Shown: positions 10,030 to 18,938 of the stretch, piece by piece
Numbering within the stretch: the first letter of the stretch is position 1
How the letters are laid out: every line of letters starts with the position of its first letter
Origin: Spirabiliibacterium pneumoniae
GTDB lineage: Bacteria > Pseudomonadota > Gammaproteobacteria > Enterobacterales > Pasteurellaceae
Direction: 5' to 3'
DNA length: 64,000 nt
NCBI RefSeq assembly: GCF_014884995.1
Contig: NZ_JABMII010000006.1
Span: 124,001-188,000 of the forward strand
Translations under genes and position numbers: made by a program
Notes under the pieces: generated by a model
Databases searched by the model: none
What the model was told of the DNA's origin: nothing
Seen by the model: the letters and a program-made list of their open reading frames with translations, nothing else

Positions 10030-10607
10030 TCACTCCGTCATAGCGCTACGGTTTCGCCGCAGGCGATTTCCTTTCTTTGCTTGCCCAAAGAAAGGAAGCA
10101 AAGAAACGACAATGGCCCCTGTCCATAAGATATTCGCTTAGCGTCAAATTACTAAGGCTCGCTCGGGATCAAACCCTCCCTCGCCTAGCACTTTAGACAC
10201 ACGCTCAGCATCTTATTCCTGGGCGCGGATCGTATAGCGTAATCTCTAATTTTGAAAACATAAAGTGCGGTTTTGCGATCTACGCGACCGCACTTTGTAT
10301 TTTAACCCTCGTGAATGGCTGTGGTGTTTTTGGGCCCCATAGAGCCGCTAGTGCGGAGCGTAGTGGTTATCGGTGAGAATTTTTCGTGTCCGAAGCCCGC
10401 ATAGCGGGCAAGTTAAAAATTCGAACAGTTAAATAACCACGCAGGCGCAGCACGGCCAGCGGCGAACCTGGGGTGCGTTGGGTTCTTAGGGGCTTGCGCA
10501 AACAAGCCCCTAAGCCGCCGTAAGCGGAACTGCGATAGTCATGACGAAGTTATGAAAGCGCGCGTCTAGCGCCTGCGCAAAACGGCGAAACCGTAGCGTG
10601 ATAACGG
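10030..10607. repeat. Structured intergenic repeat element, copy 1 (modules A, hairpin, B, inverted part of A)
   Basis: A 740-bp gene-poor stretch (9913-10649) with no convincing gene. Module A (10034-10110) holds CGCTACGGTTTCGCCG and a hairpin CCTTTCTTTG/CAAAGAAAGG. At 10363-10440 there are three nested stems. Module B (10469-10530) has a 10-bp stem TTAGGGGCTT/AAGCCCCTAA. At 10583-10607 the start of module A recurs inverted. Modules A and B recur at 16561-16711. USS pairs also lie at about 10264 and 10289. Confidence 0.7.
10363..10440. repeat. Triple nested stem structure within the repeat element
   Basis: Outer stem GTGGTTAT (10363-10370) with ATAACCAC (10433-10440). Middle stem GAATTTTT (10377-10384) with AAAAATTC (10415-10422). 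Inner stem GCCCGC (10395-10400) with GCGGGC (10404-10409). All 22 stem pairs are Watson-Crick. Function unknown; it could be a folded RNA or a palindromic mobile repeat. Confidence 0.6.
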
Positions 10608-10649
10608 AATGATGGCAAAGACAAACCACCCACCTAAGGCGGAAAACCA

Positions 10650-13600
10650 TCACCCCGCCGTCAACCCCTCGGCCACGCTCTCAGCTTGTTGCAGCACAAA
10701 CTCCACCGCGTCGTCTTGCATATCGGGTGGATACTTAAATTTCCGCAGCGTGCGCCGAATCAGCAAGCGCATTCGTGCGCGCACGGCGTCTTTATATTGC
10801 CAATCGAGCGTCACGGATTGGCGTAGCTGTGCGGTGATCTCTTGCGCGAGTTGAATCAGTGCCACATCGCCCATCTGATCAACCGCACTTTGATTGCGCG
10901 CGAGTGCGTCATAAAACGCCAATTCCGACGCGCTCAGCCCCAATTCATTGCCGCGTGATAGCTCTTGCTGGATGGCTTTTGCCATCTCAATCAGCTCTTC
11001 GAGGATTTCCAGCACGGTTAAATTGTGGTTTTGATAGCGGTTCATCGCCTCTTTGAGCTTGTCTTCAAACGACTTTTTCACCGCCAAGTTTTGCGCGGCT
11101 TTGTCGTTGATTTCGCTTTTCAAAAAGCTCTCCAGCGCCGCCACCCACAAATCTTTGCTGTCCGAGCGCTGCACAATGCCTAAAAATTCATCAGACAGCA
11201 GGGCAATATTCGGATGCTCTTGCGCGAGCAGGTCGAACAAATCCACCACACCGTCTGAATGCACGGCTTGGTTGAGCAGTTGCACCAGTTGCACTTGTCG
11301 CTCACGGGGGCTGGTGCGTCCGCGCGTTTCCTGTGCTTTGGCGATGGTGGCGCGCACCGCGTCATAAAATGCCAGCTCTTGTTTATACGGTGCGCTTTCA
11401 GGGCGTGTGCTGCACAGTGAAAAGCCCTTTTTCGCCTTACGCACGGCGTCCATAAAGGCATTTTTGCGTGGCGTGCCCTCGCTGCGTGGGTTGATTCTGT
11501 CCAGCGCTAAAATATGCGAGGCAGCACGGCGAATGGTGGCGAGCAGTGCGTTGGGTTCGGTGATGGCAAGGGCGGCGTGAACGTCGATTTTCTCGCCGTC
11601 CACTGGCGTGGCAAACTGGTCGCGAATGATGGTCAAATATTCTTGCATTTTAGCAAACACGGCTTCCACGTCGGTTTTGACCGCACTTTTACCGCCTGAG
11701 TTGGTGTAGGTTCGCGTGGCGTCGCGTAGTGCGTCGGTCAGCCCAACGTAATCCACAATCAGCCCGCCGTTGTCGCGGCTTTTGTTGGCAAACACGCGGT
11801 TAACGCGCGCAATCGCCTGCATCAAATTGTGCCCTTTCATCGGCTTGTCGAGATACATGGTATGACAACACGGCGCGTCAAAACCCGTCAGCCACATGTC
11901 GCACACAATCACCATGCGCAGGCTGTCGTCGGGGTCTTTAAAGCGCTTTTCAATCGTTTGCTTGTCTGCCTTGCTGTAAACGTGCGCGCGCATCGCCTCG
12001 TCGTCGCTTGCCGAGCCGGTCATCATGATTTTCAGGCAGCCTTGATGCACGTCCGCACTGTGCCATTCGGGTTTTAACTTGATGATTTCGTTGTACAATT
12101 TCAGTGCAATGCGGCGGCTCATCACCACCACCATCGCCTTGCCGTCGAAAAGTGCGGTGCGTGCAGCAAAGTGCGCGACAATGTCGGCGGCAAGCTGCGC
12201 CACACGCACGTCCGCGCCCATCAGCTGTTCGGTGAAGCGAAAGCGGTAGCTGTTTTCGTCGTCATCGTCGAGCAGTGCCTGCGCCTCATTCACCACATCG
12301 TCAAATGCCTCGCTTTGGTGCAGCGAAATTTGCCGTGCCTCGTAAATAATCGGCACGGTTGCACCGTCTTCCACCGCGTCGTGAATGTCGTAAATCGACA
12401 CATAGCGCCCGAACACCTCTTGCGTGTCGCGGTCATCGAGCGCAATCGGCGTGCCCGTGAAGCCGATAAACGACGCCTGCGGCAGTGCATCGCGCAAATG
12501 GCGCGCGTAGCCCACGCGATATTCGCCCTTGTCGTTGATGTGTTGGTTCAGCCCATACTGCGAGCGGTGTGCCTCGTCGCTAATCACAATGATATTGTGC
12601 CGTGTATTGAGCACCGGGAAGCGACTCTCGCCCTCTGCCAGGGAGAATTTTTGAATGGTGGTGAAAATCACGCCGCCGCTTTCGCGCTTCGCCAACTCCT
12701 CGCGCAGCGCCTCGCGCCCGTCTGCCTGCACAGGCTCGGTGCGTAACAACGCCTTGCCACTGCAAAAGGTGGCAAACAACTGCCCGTCGAGGTCGTTGCG
12801 GTCGGTGACCACCACAATCGTTGGGTTTTGCAGCGCACGCTGGGCGAGCAGTTTGCCTGCGTAAAACAACATCGACAGCGATTTGCCCGAGCCCTGCGTG
12901 TGCCACATCACGCCAATGCGGTTGCTGCGCTCAGCGTGTGCCGCCAGCGTGCAGTCCACCGCCTCATTCACGCCGTAAAACTGATGATACGCCGCCTGCT
13001 TTTTCACCACCGCACCTTTCTCATTGCTCTCAAACGTGATGAAATTTTGCACATAATCGAGCCACGCCTCGGGTGCAAACAGCCCTGCAATCATGCCCGA
13101 AAGCTCATCATCAAAGGCGATGCGCCGACTGCTGTTTTTTTCGTCCACCACCTTCCACGGTGTGAAACGCTCAAACGGCGCAGTGAGCGAGCCGATGCGC
13201 GCGTGCGTGCCGTCGGTAATCACCTGTGCTTGGTTGAACACGAAAAGCTCAGCAATCTCCGCCTGATAGGTTTGCAGCTGGTTGAACGCACGGCGCAAAT
13301 CGGCATTGACTGCGAGCGGATGCTTCAGCTCAAACACCGCCAGCGGCAAGCCGTTGACAAAGCCGATAAGGTCTGGAATACGCTTGCCCTTTTTGCCCGT
13401 AATCTCCAGCTGATTGACCATGCAGAAATCATTATTGGATGCCGTCTGAAAATCCACCAAGCGCGCGAACTCGTGCTTTTCCTCGCCGCTTTCCACAAAA
13501 CGCACGCTCACGCCGTGTTTGAGCCAATCATAAAAAGTGCGGTTGCGTACCGCCAGCGGCTGAATGTCGGGCTGGGTAACGGTTTTGATCACCTCGTCCG

Positions 13601-13796
13601 CCACGCTTTCAGGCAGCCATGGGTTGATGCGCAACAGTGCGGTTTTTAAAAGCGGCGAGAGTACCACATCCGCCGTGGTCTCTCGCCACGGATTCGCCCG
13701 CCCCGCCAAAATCTCTTTGCCATGCACATAACGCCAGCCAAGCTGCTCAAATTGTTTGATGGCGTGCTGTTCGATGGTGGCTTCGTTGATGTTCAT
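10650..13796 (-). CDS. hsdR: Type I restriction enzyme, R (HsdR) subunit
   Basis: Motor and nuclease subunit of a type I restriction system, 1048 residues. The nuclease domain has the PD-(D/E)xK pattern at IPDLIGF (Asp142) and FELK (Glu156, Lys158). The SF2 helicase motor has Walker A TQGSGKS near residue 300, DEAHRSQYG at 407, FIGFTGTPI and QAIARVNRVF. It appears intact and needs HsdM2S to bind DNA. It lies downstream of hsdM-hsdS on the same strand but is separated from hsdS by about 3.8 kb of accessory genes. RBS AAGGAAA precedes the ATG at 13796. Confidence 0.95.
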   Translation of the reverse strand: MNINEATIEQHAIKQFEQLGWRYVHGKEILAGRANPWRETTADVVLSPLLKTALLRINPWLPESVADEVIKTVTQPDIQPLAVRNRTFYDWLKHGVSVRFVESGEEKHEFARLVDFQTASNNDFCMVNQLEITGKKGKRIPDLIGFVNGLPLAVFELKHPLAVNADLRRAFNQLQTYQAEIAELFVFNQAQVITDGTHARIGSLTAPFERFTPWKVVDEKNSSRRIAFDDELSGMIAGLFAPEAWLDYVQNFITFESNEKGAVVKKQAAYHQFYGVNEAVDCTLAAHAERSNRIGVMWHTQGSGKSLSMLFYAGKLLAQRALQNPTIVVVTDRNDLDGQLFATFCSGKALLRTEPVQADGREALREELAKRESGGVIFTTIQKFSLAEGESRFPVLNTRHNIIVISDEAHRSQYGLNQHINDKGEYRVGYARHLRDALPQASFIGFTGTPIALDDRDTQEVFGRYVSIYDIHDAVEDGATVPIIYEARQISLHQSEAFDDVVNEAQALLDDDDENSYRFRFTEQLMGADVRVAQLAADIVAHFAARTALFDGKAMVVVMSRRIALKLYNEIIKLKPEWHSADVHQGCLKIMMTGSASDDEAMRAHVYSKADKQTIEKRFKDPDDSLRMVIVCDMWLTGFDAPCCHTMYLDKPMKGHNLMQAIARVNRVFANKSRDNGGLIVDYVGLTDALRDATRTYTNSGGKSAVKTDVEAVFAKMQEYLTIIRDQFATPVDGEKIDVHAALAITEPNALLATIRRAASHILALDRINPRSEGTPRKNAFMDAVRKAKKGFSLCSTRPESAPYKQELAFYDAVRATIAKAQETRGRTSPRERQVQLVQLLNQAVHSDGVVDLFDLLAQEHPNIALLSDEFLGIVQRSDSKDLWVAALESFLKSEINDKAAQNLAVKKSFEDKLKEAMNRYQNHNLTVLEILEELIEMAKAIQQELSRGNELGLSASELAFYDALARNQSAVDQMGDVALIQLAQEITAQLRQSVTLDWQYKDAVRARMRLLIRRTLRKFKYPPDMQDDAVEFVLQQAESVAEGLTAG

Positions 13797-13848
13797 AGGG
13801 TTTCCTTTTGTTTTGCTTGTTTAACCGCACTTTTGGGTAGTGGAAAAC

Positions 13849-15555
13849 TCAGCAAGCTTCATTTGAGCTAGCTGGGACTTTTCCATCTATAAATATCCTT
13901 GCCACAGCTCTAGTAGCTGTTATAAAAAGTGCTAGTAATACCTCACCTGGGTTTGGATTAGGCTGCTTCCTTACCCACTCATCACGCAATCTATAAGTGA
14001 TTCCATCAATCTCAGTTTCACTCTTCGTAGCCAAACACATCGGAAAATTAATCGCGCTGTACCATTCTCCGTAGCTTTGGTATTTCATTGTCGTCAATTC
14101 TGGTAAATCTTTGAATGTTCTCTCTAAAACAATCTTTGCTTGGAAGTCATCATCATGTATTTCTTCAAGGTGATTTCTTATCTGCCCAACCGCAACGCTA
14201 TGTATACTTGTCAGCACCTGCACAGCCTGTAATCCCTTCCACTTGTCATGCAGTGCATAAGTCACACCATCAAGTTCAATCGAACTCCCAGACTCAAGCA
14301 TACCAGCACAAATAATCGCATCGATCCATTCATCATAGCTTTTATATTGCGTATCTTTTAATTCAGGTAAGTCTTGAAACGTTTCTTCTAATGCAATCTC
14401 AGCGGCGATCTCAGCCCCATTTACTGCATTAAGATCTATTGATGTCGTTTCGTCTTGTAATAGCATAAGGAGTTGTTCTTGTTCTTTAAACCATACTCCG
14501 CTTACTTCTATCTTGTTTTCCTTTTTTATTTTGCTTTCTATATCAGCTCTCTCTTGTATTTCATCTTCCTCTTCTATCTCGTCTTCCTCTTCTATCTCGT
14601 CTTCCTCTTCTATCTCATCTTCCTCTTCTATCTCATCTTGCTCTTCTATCTCATCTTCCTCTTCTATCTCATCTTCCTCTTCTATCTCATCATCTTCTTC
14701 TATATCTTCTTCCTCCTCTATTTCATCATCTGCAATTTTTTTATCATCATTTAGCGAAGACTCAATGAACAAATAAGAGTATATGCCATCGAAAGCATCA
14801 CGAAGTTTTAGTAAGCTACGAATACCTCTTTCCACTTTTCTTATTTCTGATTGAAAACAAAATGCTCTAACTTCCAGCCTACCATCTTCTTTTCTACTGA
14901 TTATTCTATCAGAATCAAAAATAATATCCGCATTTGTCTTTACAATCTTCTTCTTAACATTCTCAGCATAATATCGACCACCGAATAAATCATAAAAGTT
15001 GAATATATTATCTTCTGATGTCAATCTATTTATGTAGTTATAAAACTCTAATTCTGCTTTATCTGACCAAAATTTTTCTAAGGTTACAAACATCTTATAG
15101 CCAAACCCCAATCCTATAACATTTTTATCATTATAAATCTCTCTAACCGCAGGCATAATATCATTAAAATTACCCTGTAAAAATATAACTGAAAGATGAT
15201 AGTAAGATGAAAACTTACATAATTCTGGTGAAAAATTTATTCCGATATGCTCTTCCCAGAATCCACGACGAGCAATATCAACAATCACACAAGCCAATAA
15301 TTTTTTCAATGAGGCCACATCATTGTCTTTTAAATATTCAGATCTTACACGGAATGTAATTTCAATAGTAATTGTACTATCATTTTTATCATCATTAAAA
15401 GGCTTTAATTCTCTATCACCAACAGCAATATCATAATTGGATAATCTTCCACCAATTCTTTTCTCAATCGCTACGGCATTATCGTAAGCCGACATAAATA
15501 ATTTTTTCTCTTTTTCTACTCTGTCTAGCATATATTGCTCATACGAATCAATCAT
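13849..15555 (-). CDS. Unrecognised 568-residue protein with acidic tandem repeat and duplicated C-terminal module
   Basis: I do not recognise this family. Three parts are visible. Residues 1-270 are a mixed alpha/beta-looking domain rich in Lys and aromatic residues. About 275-335 is a strongly acidic low-complexity linker built from hexapeptides such as DEIEEE, encoded by 18-bp tandem repeats. About 375-568 contains two copies of an 85-residue module: each has F-x-DLPEL, Y-x-SY-x-EW, (E/L)DG(V/I)TY-x-L-x-D-x-W and a hydrophobic helix. No signal peptide. It is AT-rich compared with hsdR, 53 bp downstream of it on the same strand. The setting suggests a defence accessory gene; that is inference only. 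Confidence 0.6.
   Translation of the reverse strand: MIDSYEQYMLDRVEKEKKLFMSAYDNAVAIEKRIGGRLSNYDIAVGDRELKPFNDDKNDSTITIEITFRVRSEYLKDNDVASLKKLLACVIVDIARRGFWEEHIGINFSPELCKFSSYYHLSVIFLQGNFNDIMPAVREIYNDKNVIGLGFGYKMFVTLEKFWSDKAELEFYNYINRLTSEDNIFNFYDLFGGRYYAENVKKKIVKTNADIIFDSDRIISRKEDGRLEVRAFCFQSEIRKVERGIRSLLKLRDAFDGIYSYLFIESSLNDDKKIADDEIEEEEDIEEDDEIEEEDEIEEEDEIEEQDEIEEEDEIEEEDEIEEEDEIEEEDEIQERADIESKIKKENKIEVSGVWFKEQEQLLMLLQDETTSIDLNAVNGAEIAAEIALEETFQDLPELKDTQYKSYDEWIDAIICAGMLESGSSIELDGVTYALHDKWKGLQAVQVLTSIHSVAVGQIRNHLEEIHDDDFQAKIVLERTFKDLPELTTMKYQSYGEWYSAINFPMCLATKSETEIDGITYRLRDEWVRKQPNPNPGEVLLALFITATRAVARIFIDGKVPASSNEAC
14564..14725. repeat. 18-bp tandem repeat (nine units) inside the 568-residue gene
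   Basis: Unit TCTTCCTCTTCTATCTCA on the plus strand: seven units near-identical and two degenerate at the 3' side. Eighteen is a multiple of three, so gain or loss of units changes the length of the acidic linker without breaking the frame. Confidence 0.9.
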
Positions 15556-15814
15556 ATTTACTCCTCTTTTATCAATTTCTTTTCTCTATGTTTTTCGCGA
15601 TAGTTCATTTTCCAACTACCCCAATCCCAACAGTGGACTCCAAATCTCATCACATGCTATAGACTACAACGTATCAACCTTTGTCACTCATAACACTTTT
15701 ACTATTGGAAACCAGCAATCAGTATCTCACATATATTTCAGCCAGTTCGTCTATATTATCCCCGTTATATTTCTCAGGCTGAGTTTTAATTGAAGGACGA
15801 TTGATAACCTATTT

Positions 15815-16303
15815 TCATCGGTTCTTCTTACTCCTGCCCCTCTGCCAAGCTTCCCATAACTCACTATGCTTATGCACGTGGTATCGAAATGAGTTAGCTT
15901 TCATACCCACAATCTTTGCCGCTTTCTCAATACTCCCTGTCAGCTCTAAGGCCAAGATAAACATCTCACGGTTCTCAGGCGTGTAAATTCCCTTACGCCC
16001 ACGTGGCTTAGTTTCATGTTTATTAATCAAACGCGCTGTTACATCTCGCGTTTCAACTGACCGCACGCCGCAATGAGGCGTATTCTGGTCAATCCCTCTC
16101 ATCGTGTTGTAAATAAAATTCCACACGTCCACATACTTGCGGTCGTTGCCAACACGAACAATAGGGCGTTTAAATTGCGTAGCCCCTGTCCATCGTGCGC
16201 GCTTTTCCCCTTTGTCATCAACATAAAATTCAATTCGCTGTGCGATCGCCTCTTTAGCCAACGCAATATGCTCTGGGGTGAACCCGTTATGTTTCTGTCC
16301 CAT
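15815..16303 (-). CDS. Small basic protein with C-terminal HTH, phage terminase small subunit-like
   Basis: 162 residues, not firmly recognised. The C-terminal third (MFILALELTGSIEKAAKIVG, then a second helix and HSELWEAWQRGRSKKNR) has the pattern of a helix-turn-helix of the kind found in phage terminase small subunits and related phage DNA-binding proteins. The middle (FKRPIVRVGNDRKYVDVW, then CGVRSVETRDVTARLI) has no clear match; a degenerate HNH-like fold is possible. ATG start. It is flanked by AT-rich non-coding DNA (15556-15814) and the repeat element. It could be a phage remnant or a regulator of the island. Confidence 0.5.
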   Translation of the reverse strand: MGQKHNGFTPEHIALAKEAIAQRIEFYVDDKGEKRARWTGATQFKRPIVRVGNDRKYVDVWNFIYNTMRGIDQNTPHCGVRSVETRDVTARLINKHETKPRGRKGIYTPENREMFILALELTGSIEKAAKIVGMKANSFRYHVHKHSELWEAWQRGRSKKNR

Positions 16304-16560
16304 TACCCTCTCCTACACCTTTCCTGATGATTAAAGCAAAACACAAAGCCTGCAGTGGCTCGGCTATGTGCTTTTTCTCGTCGCCTGTGATCACGTTAGT
16401 CAACACGTTAAATTTCTGCTGTTGCATTTGCTTTTGTTAACCGCACTTTGGTGTTTTTCTAACCGCACTTTTATTTTTGATAATACGGTCGTGGCTATCG
16501 TGTTTTAGTTTTTACGTTGGCGCTTGGCGCGCGGTCATTACTCCGTAATCTCTATCGCTG

Positions 16561-16711
16561 TTCCGCCTTGCGGCGGCTCAGGGGCTTGTTTGCGCAAGCC
16601 CCTAAGAACCCAACGCACCCCTGATGATTTTCTCCGTCATCACGCTACGGTTTCGCCGTTGGCGACTTCCTTTCTTTGCTTGCTCAAAGAAAGGAAGCAA
16701 AGAAACGGCAG
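16561..16711. repeat. Structured repeat element, copy 2 (inverted module B then module A)
   Basis: 16561-16621 is the reverse complement of module B at 10469-10530, with few differences. 16630-16711 repeats module A at 10034-10110, including the hairpin. The whole 16304-16897 gap has no credible gene; besides this element it contains several USS copies, with an inverted pair at about 16858-16885. Confidence 0.75.
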
Positions 16712-16897
16712 CCATTTTTAAGGAAATCTCGCTTGTTGGGAATTTCTACGTCGCATTTGATGCAGACGCTCAAATGCTTCCTTGAAATTTACCCAACCGC
16801 TCCATTTCCGCGCGAAAAATGGCGGGATCGAACTACAACGTTTCGTGTTTTGTTCTTCAAAGTGCGGTTACCGTGACCGCACTTTAGTTTCTAATAA

Positions 16898-17614
16898 TTA
16901 AAAATTTTCTTGATTTTCAACTTCATTATCATCAAAGTCTGGTACTTTTGGCTCTCCAATTCTTTTTCTCTCTTCATCTAAAAAAGCACAAATTTCTTTC
17001 AAATATTTTTCAAGTTTATTGTTTTGATGATTTATCAGTTCTTCTATATCAAAATAAATAGGTGTAATATCTCCATCTTTTAGCGCTTTCACTTTTTCGT
17101 GAACTGTTTTTGATTTATTTTCTTCAATCCCCTCTTTATTTCTACTGCTATCAAATCTATATGGAAAGAAACCAAAAGTATTTAATCCATGAACAGCTAT
17201 TCCATACGCATGATCTTTAGCATCATTATTGAATGGATGTGCTACAAGTTTATTTCTGAGCAATCTTATTACTTGAAAATCCTCATCTTCATTTATGTAT
17301 ATTCCTTTTTCATCTTTTTTAAAGATACTTTCTTTCATCAAAGTATTATAAACATTAATCAAAGCTTCATTTCTTAAGTTGAGAACTTGTAAAATTCCAT
17401 ATATGTAAACATAATTAATCCCTCTTCCTTCTAATTTTTTCAGTTTCAAATAATCATCAATTGCGCATTCCGCATCACCTAGCGCATCGAGAGCTGAGCA
17501 AAGATGATAATACTTTTTATTAAAACCCTTCTCTGTTCTATATGAAATATACTGATGATCTATATAATGACTATAATTTACAAAACCCCTAATTTTCTCA
17601 ATATAAAAATTCAT
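16898..17614 (-). CDS. HEPN-like protein encoded in the hsdMS operon
   Basis: 238 residues, mostly helical and AT-rich, with no named family that I recognise. RLLRNKLVAHP contains Arg120-Asn121-x4-His126, matching the R-x4-6-H motif of HEPN nucleases, whose members include toxins, abortive-infection proteins and CRISPR ribonucleases. The C-terminus is acidic. The ATG at 17614 overlaps the hsdS stop in an ATGA, with GGAGAAG upstream inside hsdS, so translation is coupled to hsdS. Coupling suggests that its amount is tied to the specificity subunit. Ribonuclease function is inference from one motif. Confidence 0.6.
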   Translation of the reverse strand: MNFYIEKIRGFVNYSHYIDHQYISYRTEKGFNKKYYHLCSALDALGDAECAIDDYLKLKKLEGRGINYVYIYGILQVLNLRNEALINVYNTLMKESIFKKDEKGIYINEDEDFQVIRLLRNKLVAHPFNNDAKDHAYGIAVHGLNTFGFFPYRFDSSRNKEGIEENKSKTVHEKVKALKDGDITPIYFDIEELINHQNNKLEKYLKEICAFLDEERKRIGEPKVPDFDDNEVENQENF

Positions 17615-18927
17615 AATTTCACTTCTCCGTTTAATAGTTGAGGTAATAAAACATCTCTTGTATTCCCTAAAGATAAATTTTCTTTATTATTCATATAGAT
17701 CTTTTCATAAAGATTATTCACTCTTTTTACAAATAATGAATGAACTTCTTTTGAAGGGATTAATATTTCTAGTTTAGAAATATTTTGAATTGTAATCTGT
17801 GGCTGCACAGATCCTGATGAAAAGACAGATAAATCTTTATTTTTTAGAAATCTTTCTAAGTAATATAAACTAATATTACTTTTTTCGTATTCAATTACTA
17901 AGGAATTACTCGTAACAAAAGAAAATGGCTCGCATATTGACACTTTCCCAACGGTTCCCCTACAACCGATAAGTACTTGTGGTTTTTCATATAGATAATT
18001 TTCACTATATCCAATAACTCCATTTGCGCCATAAACAGGAAATCCGTGCTCTTTTAATTTATTTTTAGGCAATCCTTTACCATAAACAACATTACACACA
18101 TCAGTAATTTTCTTATATTCCCACCCCTTCGGCACTTCGCCGTGTTCGGTGGTGGTGAGTTCGTCGGGGAAGGCGCTAGCGAGGGTTTGCAGGTCGGTGT
18201 AGGCGGTGGGGTTGCGTGTCGCCAGTGCGGTGAGTTCATCGGCAGTTTTGCCGCTCAGGCTCATCATCGCGGCGCGTTCGATGTCAACCGCACTTTTGCC
18301 TTGCGCGCGGGCTTGTGCTTTGGCACGCACGGGGGCGAAGTCGATAAACCAGTGTTGAAACACGGTTTGGGCGATCTGTTCTAAAGTGCGGTTGGTGTCG
18401 GTGTTGAGTTGGATTTTTTTATCATAAGAATAAAGTGTGTCTACCACTTTATCTTGTATCTTTTTTTCAACAAATGGCACTTCTAATTTAGATAGCTCAC
18501 TTCCTCTTATTCCTGCCGCTCCTGCACCTTGCTCTGTTATTCTTTTAATATTTTCTCTTCCCTCTACACTATTAAAATAATAAAAATAATAAAGAGGATT
18601 AACTGTTTCTTTATTCAATCTACACCTGATTATATGTGATTCAAAACACACATCTTCTTTATCAGAGATAAATATTGAGCATTTTCCTGCACCTGATAAA
18701 ACCAAGGATTGTCTTGCAAATAATAAATCTTGATCTTCCAAGAATGAGTTTTGTTTTTCTTTTGATGTCAAAGGAACTCTATCCATTTTGATATTTTCAA
18801 TAAATGAATAGGAAAATATCTCCCCCATATTCACCATTTTATATCCTTGCCCTCTAACTTTTTTCGGCTTTGTAACGCCATTTCGCAATGGAATTTTAAA
18901 TAGGCTTTCAAATATTACTTTTTCCAT
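17611..18927 (-). CDS. hsdS: Type I restriction-modification specificity subunit HsdS
   Basis: Target-recognition subunit, 438 residues. Two variable target-recognition domains (about 1-160 and 270-405) flank a conserved centre with NRTLEQIAQTVFQHWFIDFA. The second ends near NLSLGNTRDVLLPQLLNGEV, the typical C-terminal conserved region. The recognition domains are very AT-rich while the centre is GC-rich like hsdM, so the gene looks mosaic. The start at ATG 18927 has GGGGG 6 bases upstream; an in-frame ATG at 18933 would abut that Shine-Dalgarno. It lies 11 bp after hsdM and overlaps the HEPN-like gene by 4 nt. Confidence 0.92.
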   Translation of the reverse strand: MEKVIFESLFKIPLRNGVTKPKKVRGQGYKMVNMGEIFSYSFIENIKMDRVPLTSKEKQNSFLEDQDLLFARQSLVLSGAGKCSIFISDKEDVCFESHIIRCRLNKETVNPLYYFYYFNSVEGRENIKRITEQGAGAAGIRGSELSKLEVPFVEKKIQDKVVDTLYSYDKKIQLNTDTNRTLEQIAQTVFQHWFIDFAPVRAKAQARAQGKSAVDIERAAMMSLSGKTADELTALATRNPTAYTDLQTLASAFPDELTTTEHGEVPKGWEYKKITDVCNVVYGKGLPKNKLKEHGFPVYGANGVIGYSENYLYEKPQVLIGCRGTVGKVSICEPFSFVTSNSLVIEYEKSNISLYYLERFLKNKDLSVFSSGSVQPQITIQNISKLEILIPSKEVHSLFVKRVNNLYEKIYMNNKENLSLGNTRDVLLPQLLNGEVKL

Positions 18928-18938
18928 TATCATCCCCC

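Noticed and set aside
9922..10128. 68-codon frame ending in a Lys/Arg/Gln-rich tail
   Set aside because: It is created by module A of the repeat element and has no independent coding signal.
10264..10300. Terminator of an unseen gene
   Set aside because: An inverted USS pair with long spacing and no upstream gene; treated as part of the gene-poor stretch.
12828..13649. 273-codon plus-strand frame inside hsdR
   Set aside because: Antisense shadow of a conserved helicase gene.
14564..14725. Short regular repeats that could suggest a CRISPR array
   Set aside because: Units are contiguous 18-mers without spacers and lie in frame inside a gene; no cas genes.
14473..14776. Plus-strand frames rich in Phe/Leu or Ser/Ile opposite the acidic-repeat gene
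   Set aside because: Products of the 18-bp repeat read on the other strand; no RBS and no domain.
15556..15814. 29-codon open stretch on the minus strand (SIKTQPEKYNGDNIDELAEI)
   Set aside because: Preceded by a stop with no start codon or RBS; perhaps a gene fragment, but too short to call.
16524..16876. Two frames of about 65 codons in the second repeat copy
   Set aside because: Same cause: they translate the repeat and its hairpin.
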